DNA from: CAVVYA01 sp964577835
Lineage (GTDB): Bacteria > Pseudomonadota > Alphaproteobacteria > SMXQ01
Assembly (NCBI GenBank): GCA_964577835.1
Contig: CAZOBN010000140.1
Coordinates: 1 to 7,892, forward strand
DNA length: 7,892 bases
Direction: 5' to 3'
The notes under the pieces are model-generated. The model was not told the DNA's origin. It searched no databases and was given only the letters and a program-made list of their open reading frames with translations. A program made the position numbers and the translations under genes. Position 1 is the first letter of the stretch. Every line of letters begins with the position of its first letter. Positions 1 to 5,315 of the stretch are shown piece by piece.

Positions 1-236
1 GAGCCGCAGCGCCGCATCTCCTCGTGCAGCAGGCCGACGGCGTTGTTCTGCGCGTCGTCGGAGCGGAAGGAATTGGAGCAGACGAGCTCGGCGAACCGGT
101 CGGTGGCATGGGCCTCGGTCTGGCGCACCGGACGCATCTCGTGGATCACCACGGGAATGCCGGCCTGGACGATCTGCCAGGCGGCCTCCGAACCGGCGAG
201 CCCGCCGCCGATGATATGGATGGGCGATTGTGTCAT
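1..236 (-). CDS. trmFO: TrmFO, folate-dependent tRNA (uracil-54-C5)-methyltransferase, N-terminal part (truncated by window edge)
   Basis: The reverse strand from the ATG at 236-234 encodes 78 complete codons and then leaves the window. The protein begins MTQSPIHIIGGGLAGSEAAW. The GGGLAGSE stretch (residues 10-17) is the Rossmann FAD-binding loop, and HEMRPVR followed by ELVCSNSFRSDD and the NAVGLLHEEMRR segment are highly characteristic of TrmFO (formerly Gid). The family is a cytosolic flavoprotein that uses methylenetetrahydrofolate to methylate U54 of the tRNA T-loop. An in-frame ATG lies two codons upstream (242-240), but the GGTAGA at 250-245 sits 8 bases from the inner ATG and only 2 from the outer one, so the inner start is preferred. 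Only about the first sixth of the usual protein is visible, so its integrity cannot be judged. It is transcribed away from the gene at 367. Confidence 0.95.
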   Translation of the reverse strand, partial: MTQSPIHIIGGGLAGSEAAWQIVQAGIPVVIHEMRPVRQTEAHATDRFAELVCSNSFRSDDAQNNAVGLLHEEMRRCG

Positions 237-271
237 GGCCATATTCTACCAGTTTGCCGGCGTTGTGCGCC

Positions 272-291
272 ACGCGGCTGATGAGCCGCGT
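272..291. other. Perfect stem-loop in the trmFO / ABM-gene divergent intergenic region
   Basis: ACGCGGCT (272-279) and AGCCGCGT (284-291) form a perfect 8-bp stem closed by the GATG loop. It is the first of three successive stem-loops between the divergent genes. No T-tract follows on either strand, so it is not a standard intrinsic terminator. It could be a protein-binding palindrome or part of a structured leader. Confidence 0.5.
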
Positions 292-307
292 CCTGGAAGG
301 TAAAAGA

Positions 308-324
308 GCCGGAACCATTCCGGC
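308..324. other. Perfect short hairpin upstream of the ABM gene
   Basis: GCCGGAA (308-314), loop CCA, TTCCGGC (318-324) form a perfect 7-bp stem with a 3-base loop. GA at 306-307 and TC at 327-328 could extend it past a two-base bulge. It lies 16 bases after the first stem-loop and is not followed by a T-run. Its function is unknown. Confidence 0.45.
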
Positions 325-333
325 GCTCGCCCT

Positions 334-361
334 GTTGATCCTCCGTCAACAAAGCAGGAGG
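334..361 (+). promoter_or_regulatory. Leader hairpin with anti-Shine-Dalgarno loop, and the ribosome binding site it could mask
   Basis: GTTGA (334-338) pairs with TCAAC (346-350) around a 7-base loop, TCCTCCG. The CCTCC in that loop (340-344) is the exact complement of GGAGG at 357-361, within the strong AGGAGG ribosome binding site (356-361) that sits 5 bases before the ATG at 367. The transcript could therefore either form the hairpin and leave the site free, or pair loop to ribosome binding site and hide it. The sequences are visible; the regulatory reading is inference from short complementarity. Confidence 0.3.
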
Positions 362-366
362 CTGCC

Positions 367-657
367 ATGCCGATCGTCCGTCTCATTCATGTCAAGGTGA
401 AGCCGGAATCCCGCGCCGAGGCCGAGCGCATCTGGAAGCAGGATTGCGCCCCGCTGATGATCAAGCAGCCCGGTTGCCTGTCGGAGGAGCTGCTCAAATG
501 CATCGACGAGCCGGGTGAATACATCTCCTATGCCGAGTGGGAGAGCGACGACGCCATCGAGAAATACCGCAAGAGCAAGGAGCACGAGACCATCGTCGAG
601 CATTCCCGCAAGCTGCAGGGCGCCCAGGCGGTGGTGAAACGCTACACCAAGGAGTAG
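367..657 (+). CDS. Small ABM-domain (antibiotic biosynthesis monooxygenase-like) protein, dimeric alpha/beta barrel
   Basis: This is a 96-residue cytosolic protein starting MPIVRLIHVKVKPESRAEAE. The pattern fits the single-domain ABM/dimeric ferredoxin-like barrel family: a first beta strand (IVRLIHVKVKP), a helix (residues 15-32), a PGCLSEELLKCIDEPGEYISYAEW middle section ending in an aromatic-rich strand, and a terminal helix with EHETIVEH. The length is the usual one for the family. The start is secure because AGGAGG lies 5 bases upstream. Members include cofactor-free quinol monooxygenases, heme-degrading enzymes and many of unknown role; nothing here identifies a substrate. It lacks a signal peptide. 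It is probably a one-gene unit, since 142 bases and a new promoter separate it from the next gene. Confidence 0.8.
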   Translation: MPIVRLIHVKVKPESRAEAERIWKQDCAPLMIKQPGCLSEELLKCIDEPGEYISYAEWESDDAIEKYRKSKEHETIVEHSRKLQGAQAVVKRYTKE

Positions 658-716
658 CGCGCAGACGCGGCCCCAAGGTGCGACCACCAATCCCTGCGAT
701 AGACGCACGGCCCAGT

Positions 717-729
717 GTTATAATGTAAC
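717..729. promoter_or_regulatory. Putative Zur (zinc uptake regulator) operator
   Basis: GTTATAATGTAAC is an odd-length near-palindrome centred on base 723 in which 5 of 6 arm pairs match. It differs by one base from the GTTATAATATAAC core of the classical proteobacterial Zur box. It is AT-rich within very GC-rich flanks and lies 71 bases upstream of the first gene of a cluster encoding ZnuA-like and ZnuB-like proteins. Fur/Mur boxes of alphaproteobacteria look different (TGCAAAT-type half-sites). Zinc-bound Zur would be expected to repress from here. Confidence 0.65.
719..724 (+). promoter_or_regulatory. Consensus -10 element (TATAAT) inside the Zur-like box
   Basis: TATAAT at 719-724 is a perfect sigma-70-type -10 hexamer in otherwise GC-rich DNA, about 75 bases ahead of the first gene of the metal cluster. 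No good -35 hexamer is seen at 16-18 bases upstream; the nearest is a weak CTGCGA at 694-699. Overlap with the operator means a bound repressor would block RNA polymerase directly. Confidence 0.5.
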
Positions 730-799
730 TTTACCGCACCGGCGAAATCCCGTATTGCTAGCGGGTGACAAGACTGCTGAAAAAGGGGCCAGTGAGCAG

Positions 800-1204
800 G
801 TGAGCACACGGCGCGCGATCGCCACGCGTGATATCGCGAAGCTCCTCAAGATGGGGCTGCTGGTCGTTGCGCTTGTCCTCCAGGGCTATTTAAGCCAGGT
901 CCACAATCACAATGTCGCCGCCGCCGCCGCCGGGAGCGCCACGGCCGCTTTCGCACTGGCGGCCGACGGCGATGGCGGTCGCTCGCCGGCGCAGCCGCTC
1001 GACGGCAACGGTCACGACCTCCATTGCTTCATCTGTCACCTGGCCGGCCTCGGCTCGGCTTCACTGCTGCCGCCGGCCATCGGTCTGACGCTCGCGCCGC
1101 CGCGCGCGGTCGCCTTTGCCGCAGCCGACGATCGCCTCGAGTTGCGCGATGCGCCGGCGGCCTATTCCTCCCGCGCGCCTCCCTCCCTGTTTGTCCCAAC
1201 CTGA
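800..1204 (+). CDS. DUF2946-like membrane-anchored small protein with an HCxxCH motif
   Basis: From the GTG at 800 this encodes 134 residues. AGGGG at 784-788 is an acceptable ribosome binding site; the ATG at 851 is an alternative start that would give a shorter anchor. A hydrophobic segment (MGLLVVALVLQGYLSQV, residues 18-34) acts as a signal anchor or signal peptide, followed by HNHN, an Ala-rich linker, then HDLHCFICHLAGLGSASLLPP (split here as HDLHCFICH, residues 72-80, and the LAG-Gly-Ser-Pro tail). The HCxxCH cluster and the proline-rich end resemble DUF2946 proteins, which are short, predicted extracytoplasmic and often found near metal uptake or outer-membrane receptor genes. The Cys/His residues suggest metal binding, which is inference. 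It is the first gene of the probable Zur-controlled cluster. No molecular role is established for the family. Confidence 0.65.
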   Translation: MSTRRAIATRDIAKLLKMGLLVVALVLQGYLSQVHNHNVAAAAAGSATAAFALAADGDGGRSPAQPLDGNGHDLHCFICHLAGLGSASLLPPAIGLTLAPPRAVAFAAADDRLELRDAPAAYSSRAPPSLFVPT

Positions 1205-1213
1205 ACTGTGATC

Positions 1214-1240
1214 CCCGTGCGGCCCTGAGGCCGCATTGGG
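1214..1240 (+). other. Stem-loop between the DUF2946-like and outer-membrane barrel genes
   Basis: TGCGGCC (1218-1224), loop CTGA, GGCCGCA (1229-1235) form a perfect 7-bp stem. It can extend through a G-T wobble (1217/1236) and a one-base bulge to CCC (1214-1216) with GGG (1238-1240). It starts 10 bases after the upstream stop codon and no T-run follows. It looks more like an mRNA processing or stability element setting the ratio of the two products than a strong terminator. Confidence 0.5.
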
Positions 1241-1263
1241 AGGCACATCCCTAGCGACCGGTT

Positions 1264-1287
1264 GCGTGCGCGCGATGCACGCGCGCG
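1264..1287 (+). other. Alternating GC-rich inverted repeat ahead of the barrel gene
   Basis: The segment can fold two mutually exclusive ways: GCGTGC (1264-1269) with GCACGC (1277-1282), or CGCGCG (1269-1274) with CGCGCG (1280-1285). It follows the 1214-1240 stem-loop by 23 bases and ends about 50 bases before the next start codon. A structured leader is possible; simple GC-rich sequence could also produce it by chance. Confidence 0.3.
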
Positions 1288-1336
1288 GTCGGCGCTTCGC
1301 CGCCTCGACGCGGCTGGACAAACGAAAGTGCAGATC

Positions 1337-2707
1337 ATGACGCGTGCAAAACTGACCATGACCGTGGCAGCGGCCACGGGCGCCCTGGTTCTGGCGAATC
1401 AATCCTCGATCGCCTGGGCGCAAAGCAATCCGGATACCGCGGCCATCCGCCAGATGGTCGAACAGATGAAGCGGGACTACGAAAGTAAGATCCGCGCGCT
1501 CGAACAGCGGCTCGAGAAGGCCGAGGGCGATGCCCAGGCCGCCAAGGACAGCGCGGCGCAAACCAAGGCGGCCGTCGCCGCGCAGCCGAAGGTGGCCTCG
1601 ACGGCCGCAACAAGTCCCGCCGCCGCGCCCAATCCCAACGCCTTCAATCCATCGATCAGCGGCGTGCTCAACGGCACCTTCGGCGCCTTCTCGCACACGC
1701 CGGGCGACCGCCGCATTCCGGGCTTCGCGCTCGGCGGCGAGGCGACCGAGGCCAACACGCGCGGCTTCTCGCTCGGCGAATCCGAGGTCAGTCTCAGCGC
1801 CAATATCGATCAGGCGCTCCGCGGCGAATTGACGCTGGCTTTCACGCCGGAAGACAAGGTCGCGGTCGAGGAAGCGTTCATCCAGACCACCAGCCTGCCG
1901 TGGGGCTTTACCGCCAAGGGGGGCCGGTTCTTTTCCGGTGTCGGCTATCTGAATGAAAAACATTCACACAATTGGGACTTCATCGATCAGCCGCTGCCTT
2001 ATCTCGCCATGCTCGACAAGCAATACGGCGACGACGGCGTGCAACTGCGCTGGCTGGCACCGACGCCGTTCTTCCTCGAATTCGGCGGCGAACTGTTCCG
2101 CGGCGAAGCCTTCCCGGCGGCAGGCTCGACCCACGGCGGCGTCGGCACGCAGACCGTCTTCGTCCGCGCCGGCGACGACATCGACGACAGCAGCAGTTGG
2201 CAGGCGGGTCTGTCCTACTTGCGTGCCGCGGCGCGCGACCGCGAGACCGGCGGCACGCCCGACGTGTTCAGCGGCCGTACCGATCTCGGCATCGCCAGCC
2301 TGGTTTACAAATGGGCGCCCGACGGCAACGTGCGCGAGCGCAACCTGACGCTCGCCAGCGAATTCTTCCTGCAGCGCCAGACCGGCGATTTCAACGGCAC
2401 CACGATCGAAGGCTACCAGACCGGCTGGTACGCCCAGGCGGTCTATCAGTTCACGCCGGGATGGCGCGCCGGCTTGCGCTACGACGAGGTCAATGCCGAC
2501 GACACCGACGTCGCGCTTGCCGGCACGGCGCTCGACAACATGGGCCACACGCCGCGCCGCGGCACCGCCCTGGTGGAATACGACACCAGCGAATTCGGCC
2601 GCATCCGCCTGCAATACAGCCGCGACGATTCCGATGTGCGCAGCAACGACCAGCTTCTGCTGCAATACACCGTCATCTTCGGCCCGCATGGCGCGCACCA
2701 GTATTGA
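1337..2707 (+). CDS. Outer-membrane porin-like beta-barrel with N-terminal coiled coil, probable metal (zinc)-responsive
   Basis: This encodes 456 residues from the ATG at 1337. GAAAG at 1324-1328 is a weak ribosome binding site. The frame is open further upstream, but those residues lack any signal features, whereas this start gives a clean signal peptide (residues 1-28, cleavage after AWA). Residues about 33-75 form a charged heptad region (KIRALEQRLEKAEGDAQAAK) followed by an Ala/Pro linker to about residue 100. The rest alternates aromatic and polar residues in beta-strand style (ITGV-like opening NPSISGVLNGTFGAF, then repeated strand/turn units) and ends LQYTVIFGPHGAHQY. The GPHGAH tail resembles proteins annotated as zinc-regulated outer-membrane receptors. 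No TonB box or plug domain is visible, so a passive or substrate-guided porin is the better reading. The coiled coil may trimerise or reach the peptidoglycan. Next to a ZnuA-like gene it is probably the outer-membrane entry point for the metal. Confidence 0.75.
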   Translation: MTRAKLTMTVAAATGALVLANQSSIAWAQSNPDTAAIRQMVEQMKRDYESKIRALEQRLEKAEGDAQAAKDSAAQTKAAVAAQPKVASTAATSPAAAPNPNAFNPSISGVLNGTFGAFSHTPGDRRIPGFALGGEATEANTRGFSLGESEVSLSANIDQALRGELTLAFTPEDKVAVEEAFIQTTSLPWGFTAKGGRFFSGVGYLNEKHSHNWDFIDQPLPYLAMLDKQYGDDGVQLRWLAPTPFFLEFGGELFRGEAFPAAGSTHGGVGTQTVFVRAGDDIDDSSSWQAGLSYLRAAARDRETGGTPDVFSGRTDLGIASLVYKWAPDGNVRERNLTLASEFFLQRQTGDFNGTTIEGYQTGWYAQAVYQFTPGWRAGLRYDEVNADDTDVALAGTALDNMGHTPRRGTALVEYDTSEFGRIRLQYSRDDSDVRSNDQLLLQYTVIFGPHGAHQY

Positions 2708-2742
2708 GGCCTGACAGAATTTTTCTTTTTCGGAGAACCATC

Positions 2743-3672
2743 ATGAACACGCAACTCATCGCCATGGGCCTGGGCGCCGCGCTCACCGTGGCGTCGGCCG
2801 CCGTCCTGCCCAACGCCGCCCACGCCGACCTCAACATCTTCGCCTGCGAGCCCGAGTGGGCGAGCCTGGCCAAGGAGATCGGCGGCGACAAGGTGACGAT
2901 CTATACCGCGACCACGGCGGCCCAGGACCCGCATCACATCCAGGCGCGGCCGAGCCTGATCGCCAAGGCGCGCGCCGCCGATCTGGTGGTCTGCACCGGG
3001 GCCGAGCTGGAAATCGGCTGGCTGCCCCAGGTCGTCCGCCAGGCATCCAACGGCAAGATCCAGCCCGGCGCGCGCGGCTATTTCGAGGCGGCGCGCTATG
3101 TCCGCCTGCTCGATATTCCGACACGGCTCGACCGCTCGGAAGGCGACGTGCATGCGGCGGGCAATCCGCATATCCAGACCGACCCGCGCAACATCGCCGC
3201 CGTGGCGAAGCCGCTCGCCGAGCGCATGGCGGACCTCGATGCGGGCGGTGCCGCCACCTATCAGGCGCGCGCTCAGGACTTCGACAAGCGGTGGAACGCG
3301 GCGATGCAGCGCTGGGAGCAGCAGGCCGCACCCCTGCGCGGCACGCCGGTGGCAACCCAGCACAAGAACTGGACCTATCTGCTCGACTGGCTCGGCTTGA
3401 AAGAGGTCGTCACCCTGGAGCCCAAGCCCGGCATCCCGCCGTCGAGCGGCTATCTCGCCCAGGTGGTCGACACCGTCCGGCAGCAGCCGATCCGCGCGGT
3501 GCTGCGCGCCGCCTACGAGGATTCGCGGCCATCCGATTTCCTCAAGGAGCGCGCCGGCGTGTCGGTCGCCGCCCTGCCGTTCACGGTCGGCGGCACGCCC
3601 GAGGCCAAGGATCTGTTCGGGCTTTACGACGACACCCTCAACCGGCTGCTGGTGGCGACGAATGCTCGCTAA
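2743..3672 (+). CDS. ZnuA-like periplasmic metal-binding protein (cluster A-I solute-binding family)
   Basis: This encodes 309 residues; GGAGA at 2732-2736 precedes the ATG by 6 bases. A signal peptide ends near AHA-D (residue 28). The mature protein opens LNIFACEPEWASLAKEIGGD, the standard start of TroA/ZnuA-type binding proteins. Probable ligands are H64 or H65 in DPHHIQARPS, H143 in GNPHIQTDP and H207 in ATQHKNW, three histidines at positions matching the zinc ligands of ZnuA. The long His-rich loop of enterobacterial ZnuA is absent. The late acidic ligand of PsaA/MntC-type proteins (FTD) is replaced by FTV at 280-282, which argues for zinc rather than manganese. The linker helix lies around residues 150-190. 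The gene overlaps the permease gene by 11 bases, implying translational coupling. The frame is open upstream into the barrel gene, but that extension is a shadow. Confidence 0.88.
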   Translation: MNTQLIAMGLGAALTVASAAVLPNAAHADLNIFACEPEWASLAKEIGGDKVTIYTATTAAQDPHHIQARPSLIAKARAADLVVCTGAELEIGWLPQVVRQASNGKIQPGARGYFEAARYVRLLDIPTRLDRSEGDVHAAGNPHIQTDPRNIAAVAKPLAERMADLDAGGAATYQARAQDFDKRWNAAMQRWEQQAAPLRGTPVATQHKNWTYLLDWLGLKEVVTLEPKPGIPPSSGYLAQVVDTVRQQPIRAVLRAAYEDSRPSDFLKERAGVSVAALPFTVGGTPEAKDLFGLYDDTLNRLLVATNAR

Positions 3673-4432
3673 TCTCGATTTCGGCATTCTGTTTCCGGCG
3701 TTCCTCGCCGGCATCCTGGTGATCGCCACCCACGTGCCGTTGGGCCAGCGCGTGCTGGCCCGCGGCATCGTGTTCATCGATCTCGCCATCGCCCAGGTCG
3801 CGGGACTCGGCGTCATCGTCGCCGACTTCCTCGATTGGGACACCGGCTGGCAGGTCCAGGTGGCGGCGGCGACGGCGGCGCTGCTCGGCGCCGCGCTGCT
3901 GACCTGGACCGAGCGGCACTGGCCCGAGGTGCAGGAAGCCCTGATCGGCGTGCTGTTCGTGGTAGCGGCCAGCGTCGAACTGCTGCTGCTCGCCCACAAT
4001 CCGCACGGCGGCGAGCATCTCAAGGATCTGCTGGTCGGCCAGATTCTCTGGGTGACGCCCGCCGAATTGCTGCCGGTCGCCATTCTCTATGCTGTGCTGC
4101 TCGGCCTGTGGTTCACCGTCCTGCGCGGCGGCAAGCGCGACGGCCACGCCGGACAGGTCGGATTCTATGTGCTGTTCGCGCTCGCCGTCACCCAGTCGGT
4201 GCAGCTCGTCGGCATCTATCTGGTGTTCGCCACGCTCATCCTGCCGGCGCTCGCCGTGCGGAAGCTGCCCGAGCGCCAGCGCCTGGCGGTGGGCTATCTC
4301 TCGGCACTCGCCGGTTACGTGGTCGGACTCATGGCCTCGGCGGCGTTCGACCTGCCGACCGGGCCGGTGATCGTGGTCACCCTGCTGCTCGCCTTCATCG
4401 CCACCGCGGCTTTGTGCAGGGCGCCGTCATGA
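3662..4432 (+). CDS. ABC-3 (ZnuB)-like metal transporter permease without a linked ATPase
   Basis: This encodes 256 residues, almost entirely hydrophobic, with about seven to eight membrane segments; this length and density match ABC-3 permeases. The N-terminal part (FPAFLAGILVIATHVPLGQRVLARG split by H24) followed by IVFIDLAIAQVAGLG (36-50) corresponds to the family's GDALSHAxLPG region. Asp40 is kept but the usual His is Gln45. A loop carries three histidines, AHNPHGGEHLKD (H112, H115, H119), next to the LVGQIL segment, a plausible metal entry site. The last third (YLVFATLILPALAVRKL) also matches the family. The start overlaps the end of the binding-protein gene by 11 bases and the stop overlaps the next start as ATGA. 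No ABC ATPase gene lies in the cluster, which is unusual for a ZnuB-type protein. Confidence 0.8.
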   Translation: MLANLDFGILFPAFLAGILVIATHVPLGQRVLARGIVFIDLAIAQVAGLGVIVADFLDWDTGWQVQVAAATAALLGAALLTWTERHWPEVQEALIGVLFVVAASVELLLLAHNPHGGEHLKDLLVGQILWVTPAELLPVAILYAVLLGLWFTVLRGGKRDGHAGQVGFYVLFALAVTQSVQLVGIYLVFATLILPALAVRKLPERQRLAVGYLSALAGYVVGLMASAAFDLPTGPVIVVTLLLAFIATAALCRAPS

Positions 4433-4872
4433 GCAGTCTCGCCCGCTTGCTCGGCGGCGCCGTTCTGTGCCTGGCCATGGGCGCGCCGGCGTCTGCCGCC
4501 GACGCGCCCAGCGCCGTCACGCTCGACATCCGGCATACCAAGCCCACGGATATCGTGTGGAGCACGCACCGCACCGTCGGCGGCCGCGCGACTATCACGG
4601 GCCTGGTGCGCCATCTCGGACCGCCGGGGCGCAACGGCATCTATGGTCATGTGGTGGCGACGGTCGAGCGGAAAGCAGGCGAGAACCGCACCGAAACCCG
4701 CATCGACGTGCCGCTGGTGGCCGTCGCGAAGCCGCACATGATCGAGCGGGAGGCACGCTTTTCGTTCGATCTGCCCCCTGGTCCGGGCGATCCCACGGTC
4801 GTACATCTGCGCTATGTCGAGGCCCGCATGCCGCCTCGCGAGGAGCGGCTCGCGCCCAAGCCCGCGCAGTGA
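4429..4872 (+). CDS. Unrecognised exported 147-aa protein at the end of the metal cluster
   Basis: The start ATG at 4429 overlaps the permease stop codon (ATGA), so the two are almost certainly translated together. Residues 1-24 are a clear signal peptide (hydrophobic LLGGAVLCLAMGAPA, cleavage after ASA). The mature part, about 123 residues, has no cysteine and few histidines (for example H36, H47, H60, H74). It looks beta-rich, with strand-like pieces at SAVTLDIRHTKP, RATITGLVRHLG and GIYGHVVATVERK, and ends in a charged, proline-rich tail (RMPPREERLAPKPAQ). No family is recognised. The position suggests a periplasmic partner of the binding protein or permease, for example a metal chaperone or an accessory subunit; this is inference only. 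Confidence 0.8.
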   Translation: MSSLARLLGGAVLCLAMGAPASAADAPSAVTLDIRHTKPTDIVWSTHRTVGGRATITGLVRHLGPPGRNGIYGHVVATVERKAGENRTETRIDVPLVAVAKPHMIEREARFSFDLPPGPGDPTVVHLRYVEARMPPREERLAPKPAQ

Positions 4873-4970
4873 CATTGTCGCCGCCCGTGACTTGCGCTAA
4901 ATCTTTGCGGGAGACAAAGGCTCGAGACAACGGGCCGCCCAGTCGAATTTGACGGGCAGGGGCAGGGGGC

Positions 4971-5246
4971 ATGAGCAATCCGGCAAGCAGCGGTTCGCCC
5001 AGAAGCGAACCGGCGATCCATGACGCGGCCAAGGCGCGCCGGCGGCGCCTGTGGTGGTATCTGCTGTTCATCGCACAGTTCGCGGCCGTGTGCTGGCCGC
5101 CGCTCTACAACAAGGCCGAGCCTCAGGTGGCGGGCATCCCGTTCTTCTACTGGTATCAGCTCCTGTGGATCGTGATCGGCGGCGTGCTGACGGCCATCGT
5201 CTATTTCGCCACCGAGAAGAGCCGGCGCAATCCGGGGAGCCGCTGA
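4971..5246 (+). CDS. DUF3311 small membrane protein, probable partner of the downstream symporter
   Basis: This encodes 91 residues, with CAGGGGG (4963-4969) directly before the ATG. After a basic cytoplasmic tail (residues 1-27, ending KARRRRLWW) there are two membrane helices: YLLFIAQFAAVCWPPLYN (about 30-47) and FFYWYQLLWIVIGGVLTAIVYF (about 58-79), separated by AEPQVAGIP. The PPLYN...P.FYWYQ pattern is the DUF3311 hallmark. In alphaproteobacteria this family is regularly encoded immediately upstream of sodium:solute symporters, and may form a small subunit or assembly factor for them. The 98 bases before it hold no gene, so it probably begins a new transcription unit, although no confident promoter was found. 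Confidence 0.85.
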   Translation: MSNPASSGSPRSEPAIHDAAKARRRRLWWYLLFIAQFAAVCWPPLYNKAEPQVAGIPFFYWYQLLWIVIGGVLTAIVYFATEKSRRNPGSR

Positions 5247-5256
5247 GAGCGTGGAT

Positions 5257-5276
5257 CCGCGCGAACCGACGCGCGG
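5257..5276 (+). other. GC stem-loop between the DUF3311 and symporter genes
   Basis: CCGCGCG (5257-5263), loop AACCGA, CGCGCGG (5270-5276) make a perfect 7-bp stem, extendable by a T-G wobble (5256/5277). It lies 10 bases after the DUF3311 stop and about 40 bases before the symporter start. There is no T-run after it. It may stabilise the upstream message or tune the relative amounts of the two membrane proteins. Confidence 0.45.
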
Positions 5277-5315
5277 GAGCAGGGGCCATAACAAGACGTC
5301 GCGTTGGGGGATCAT

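Noticed and set aside
755..799. TTG start at 755 for the DUF2946-like gene
   Set aside because: It has no ribosome binding site and would place start only some 30 bases after the -10 element with a charged N-terminal extension; GTG 800 or ATG 851 fit better.
1061..1963. A 300-codon minus-strand open frame opposite the DUF2946-like and barrel genes
   Set aside because: It is Arg/Gly/Ala-rich with no family features and lies opposite a barrel gene with a clear signal peptide and strand pattern.
1337..2707. Calling the barrel a TonB-dependent receptor
   Set aside because: No plug domain or TonB box is visible and the protein is about 200 residues shorter than usual receptors; the N-terminus is a coiled coil.
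2717..2730. T-rich run (TTTTTCTTTTT) after the barrel gene as an intrinsic terminator
   Set aside because: No stable GC stem directly precedes it, and the binding-protein ribosome binding site follows immediately; it is more likely an unstructured translation-enhancing spacer.
1972..2742. Upstream open extension of the ZnuA-like gene into the barrel gene
   Set aside because: The extension is arginine-rich shadow sequence. The ATG at 2743 has a GGAGA site and gives a proper signal peptide.
2479..4083. A 534-codon minus-strand open frame across the binding-protein and permease genes
   Set aside because: It crosses three well-supported plus-strand genes, has no domain pattern, and is explained by GC-rich codon bias.
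4903..4919. CTTTG/CAAAG inverted repeat between the metal cluster and the DUF3311 gene as a terminator
   Set aside because: Only 5 bp with a 7-base loop and no T-run; too weak to support a terminator call, although a transcription boundary in this 98-base gap is plausible.
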